This document shows positions 16,192 through 17,311 of a DNA stretch of 17,311 bases, piece after piece. The notes beneath the pieces are model-generated. The model saw nothing but the letters and a program-made list of their open reading frames with translations, did not search any database and was not told the DNA's origin. The position numbers were made by a program, and so were the translations under genes. The stretch comes from Pseudomonadota bacterium. Lineage in GTDB: Bacteria > Pseudomonadota > Alphaproteobacteria > Rhizobiales > Hyphomicrobiaceae. Within the stretch, counting starts at the first letter, position 1. Each line of letters starts with the position of its first letter. The stretch covers positions 1-17,311 of the forward strand of contig JAEWIJ010000045.1 of NCBI GenBank assembly GCA_023387235.1, in the 5' to 3' direction.

Positions 16192-17075
16192 CCGCGACCA
16201 CGCCAGCGGCGGTGTCCACGGCAGGCGCGGAGGCGCTCGCGCAGCGCCGCAACCGTGCGCTCGCGAAGTTCATGGCGAATCCGAGCGCTATGCTGGGCCT
16301 GATCCTGGTGCTCATTTTCGTCGTGCTCGCGGTTTTCGCGCCCTGGATCGCACCCTACGATCCGACCAAGACCAACTTCCTCATGCTCCGCAAGGCGCCG
16401 TCGGCCATGCACTGGCTCGGCACGGACGAGATCGGGCGCGACATCCTCTCGCGGCTCATTCACGGCGGCATCGCCTCGCTCTATGCCGGCGTCGTCTCGG
16501 TCTTCATCGCGCTGTTCGTGGGGCTGCCGATCGGGCTCGTCGCCGGCTGGTTCAGCGGCTGGCTCGACGCGCTCATCTCGCGCGCGACCGATGCCCTGCT
16601 CGCCGTGCCGTTCCTCATTCTGGCCATCGCGCTCGCGGCGGCGCTCGGTCCCTCGCTCACCAATGCCATGATCGCGATCGGCCTCTCGCAAGTGCCGATC
16701 TTCGTGCGTCTGACGCGTGGTCAGGTGCTCGCCGTGAAGACGGAGGACTATGTCGAGGGCGCGCGTGCGGTGGGCGTGCCGAACCGGCTGATCCTGCTGC
16801 GCCACATCACGCCGAACATCGTCGCGCCGCTGCTCGTGCAGGCGACGCTGACCGTCGCGACGGCCATCATTGCCGAAGCGAGCCTCTCCTTTCTCGGGCT
16901 CGGCCAGCAGCCGCCTGCACCCTCCTGGGGCTCGATGCTCAACACGGCCAAGAACTACATGGATCAGGCGCCGTGGATGTCCATCTCGCCGGGCATCGCG
17001 ATCGTGATGGTCGTGCTCGGGTTCAACCTGCTCGGCGACGGCCTGCGCGATGCGCTCGACCCGCGCGAGCAGTGA
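16188..17075 (+). CDS. ABC importer permease 2 (DppC family)
   Basis: This 295-aa integral membrane protein pairs with permease 1. The first helix is at about 35-54, followed by the DppC block HWLGTDEIGRDILSRLIHG (75-93) and further helices (about 97-120, 135-154, 158-172, 212-234 and 267-285). The EAA-type coupling loop (EDYVEGARAVGVPNRLILLRH, 186-206) is complete, as is the family C-terminal LGDGLRDALDPR. The N-terminus is a 28-residue Ala/Thr-rich cytoplasmic tail. It starts in an ATGA overlap and closes the importer operon. Confidence 0.94.
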   Translation: MTATTPAAVSTAGAEALAQRRNRALAKFMANPSAMLGLILVLIFVVLAVFAPWIAPYDPTKTNFLMLRKAPSAMHWLGTDEIGRDILSRLIHGGIASLYAGVVSVFIALFVGLPIGLVAGWFSGWLDALISRATDALLAVPFLILAIALAAALGPSLTNAMIAIGLSQVPIFVRLTRGQVLAVKTEDYVEGARAVGVPNRLILLRHITPNIVAPLLVQATLTVATAIIAEASLSFLGLGQQPPAPSWGSMLNTAKNYMDQAPWMSISPGIAIVMVVLGFNLLGDGLRDALDPREQ

Positions 17076-17311
17076 CAGGGCGGGGCATGGCCGCATAAGC
17101 GCTCCGAGCCCCGCATCTCGAGCATCAGGAATTTCAGCCTACCGCTGTTTTTCCATGCGTTCAGACCAGCTTGGGCGTTCCCGCCGTCCCGACGTGCGGA
17201 ACTCGAACAAGCCCCCTTTTCTCCGCCGCCGGCATGTGCATTCATGGTGCAAGATTAGTGTACGGATTCGCATCGGCTGGGGTCACATTTTCCGGTTTCG
17301 ATGAACCGCAC
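17076..17311. other. Gene-free tail of the window
   Basis: These 236 bp are less GC-rich towards the end and hold no convincing gene. A short open frame crosses it but begins inside the permease gene and has no ribosome site. An ATG at 17301 could begin a gene beyond the window, but no Shine-Dalgarno precedes it. The only structure is the weak hairpin at 17080-17114. Confidence 0.55.
17080..17114 (+). terminator. Weak hairpin after the importer operon
   Basis: GCGGGGC (17080-17086) and GCCCCGC (17108-17114) are exact complements with a 21-nt loop, 5 nt after the last stop. A T-run (TGTTTTT) comes only about 30 nt later, so an intrinsic terminator is not well supported. It may mark the 3' end of the transcript. 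Confidence 0.3.

Noticed and set aside
17235..17251. TGTGCATTCATGGTGCA as an NtrC-like site
   Set aside because: Only the right half TGGTGCA fits; the left half does not match TGCACC and no sigma-54 promoter follows.
17050..17304. 84-aa open frame at the right end
   Set aside because: It starts inside the permease gene, lacks a ribosome site and shows no domain; composition is random.

Overview
The window looks like chromosomal DNA of a GC-rich alphaproteobacterium, most likely Hyphomicrobiales. This rests on base and codon usage, on dense operons with ATGA start/stop overlaps, and on sites that match the alphaproteobacterial general-stress sigma factor EcfG. No rRNA, tRNA, CRISPR array, insertion sequence or phage gene was seen.

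Layout: (1) 2-3883, + strand: the 3' part of a respiratory formate dehydrogenase operon, with the alpha subunit (N-terminus outside the window), a four-cluster Fe-S beta subunit and a di-heme cytochrome b gamma subunit. (2) 3986-4396: a gene for a 136-aa single-pass membrane protein of unknown function. (3) 4550-10171: a five-gene caa3-type cytochrome c oxidase operon: CtaG-like assembly protein, membrane-anchored triheme cytochrome c, CoxB lipoprotein with CuA and heme c, a fused CoxA-CoxC (subunits I+III), and a 105-aa three-helix membrane protein. (4) 11225-10181, - strand: an FMN-binding split-barrel general-stress protein followed by a DUF421 (YetF-like) membrane protein. (5) 11542-17075, + strand: a complete peptide/nickel-type ABC importer in the order ATPase, ATPase, binding protein, permease, permease. 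(6) 17076-17311: a gene-free tail.

The main observation is regulatory. Three separate transcription units carry a match to the EcfG consensus (GGAAC, 16-17 nt, CGTT) in the right orientation and close to a start: the 136-aa membrane protein (GGAAC-N17-AGTT), the oxidase operon (GGAAC-N16-CGTT) and the stress-protein/DUF421 pair (GGAAC-N17-CGTT). The middle of the window therefore reads as a general-stress-response island that includes a complete terminal oxidase. That oxidase is unusual: the K-channel lysine of subunit I is replaced by glutamine and the Asn pair of the D-channel is missing, while all metal ligands, the cross-linked Tyr and the D-channel Asp and Glu remain. A stress-induced oxidase with altered proton coupling is a testable inference.

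Formate dehydrogenase passes electrons from periplasmic formate to quinone. The oxidase would take electrons at the other end of the chain, from cytochrome c. Their adjacency may be functional or accidental; hairpins and separate promoters divide them. The ABC importer has its own start region, with two palindromes next to a -35-like element, and a strong hairpin between the binding-protein and permease genes.
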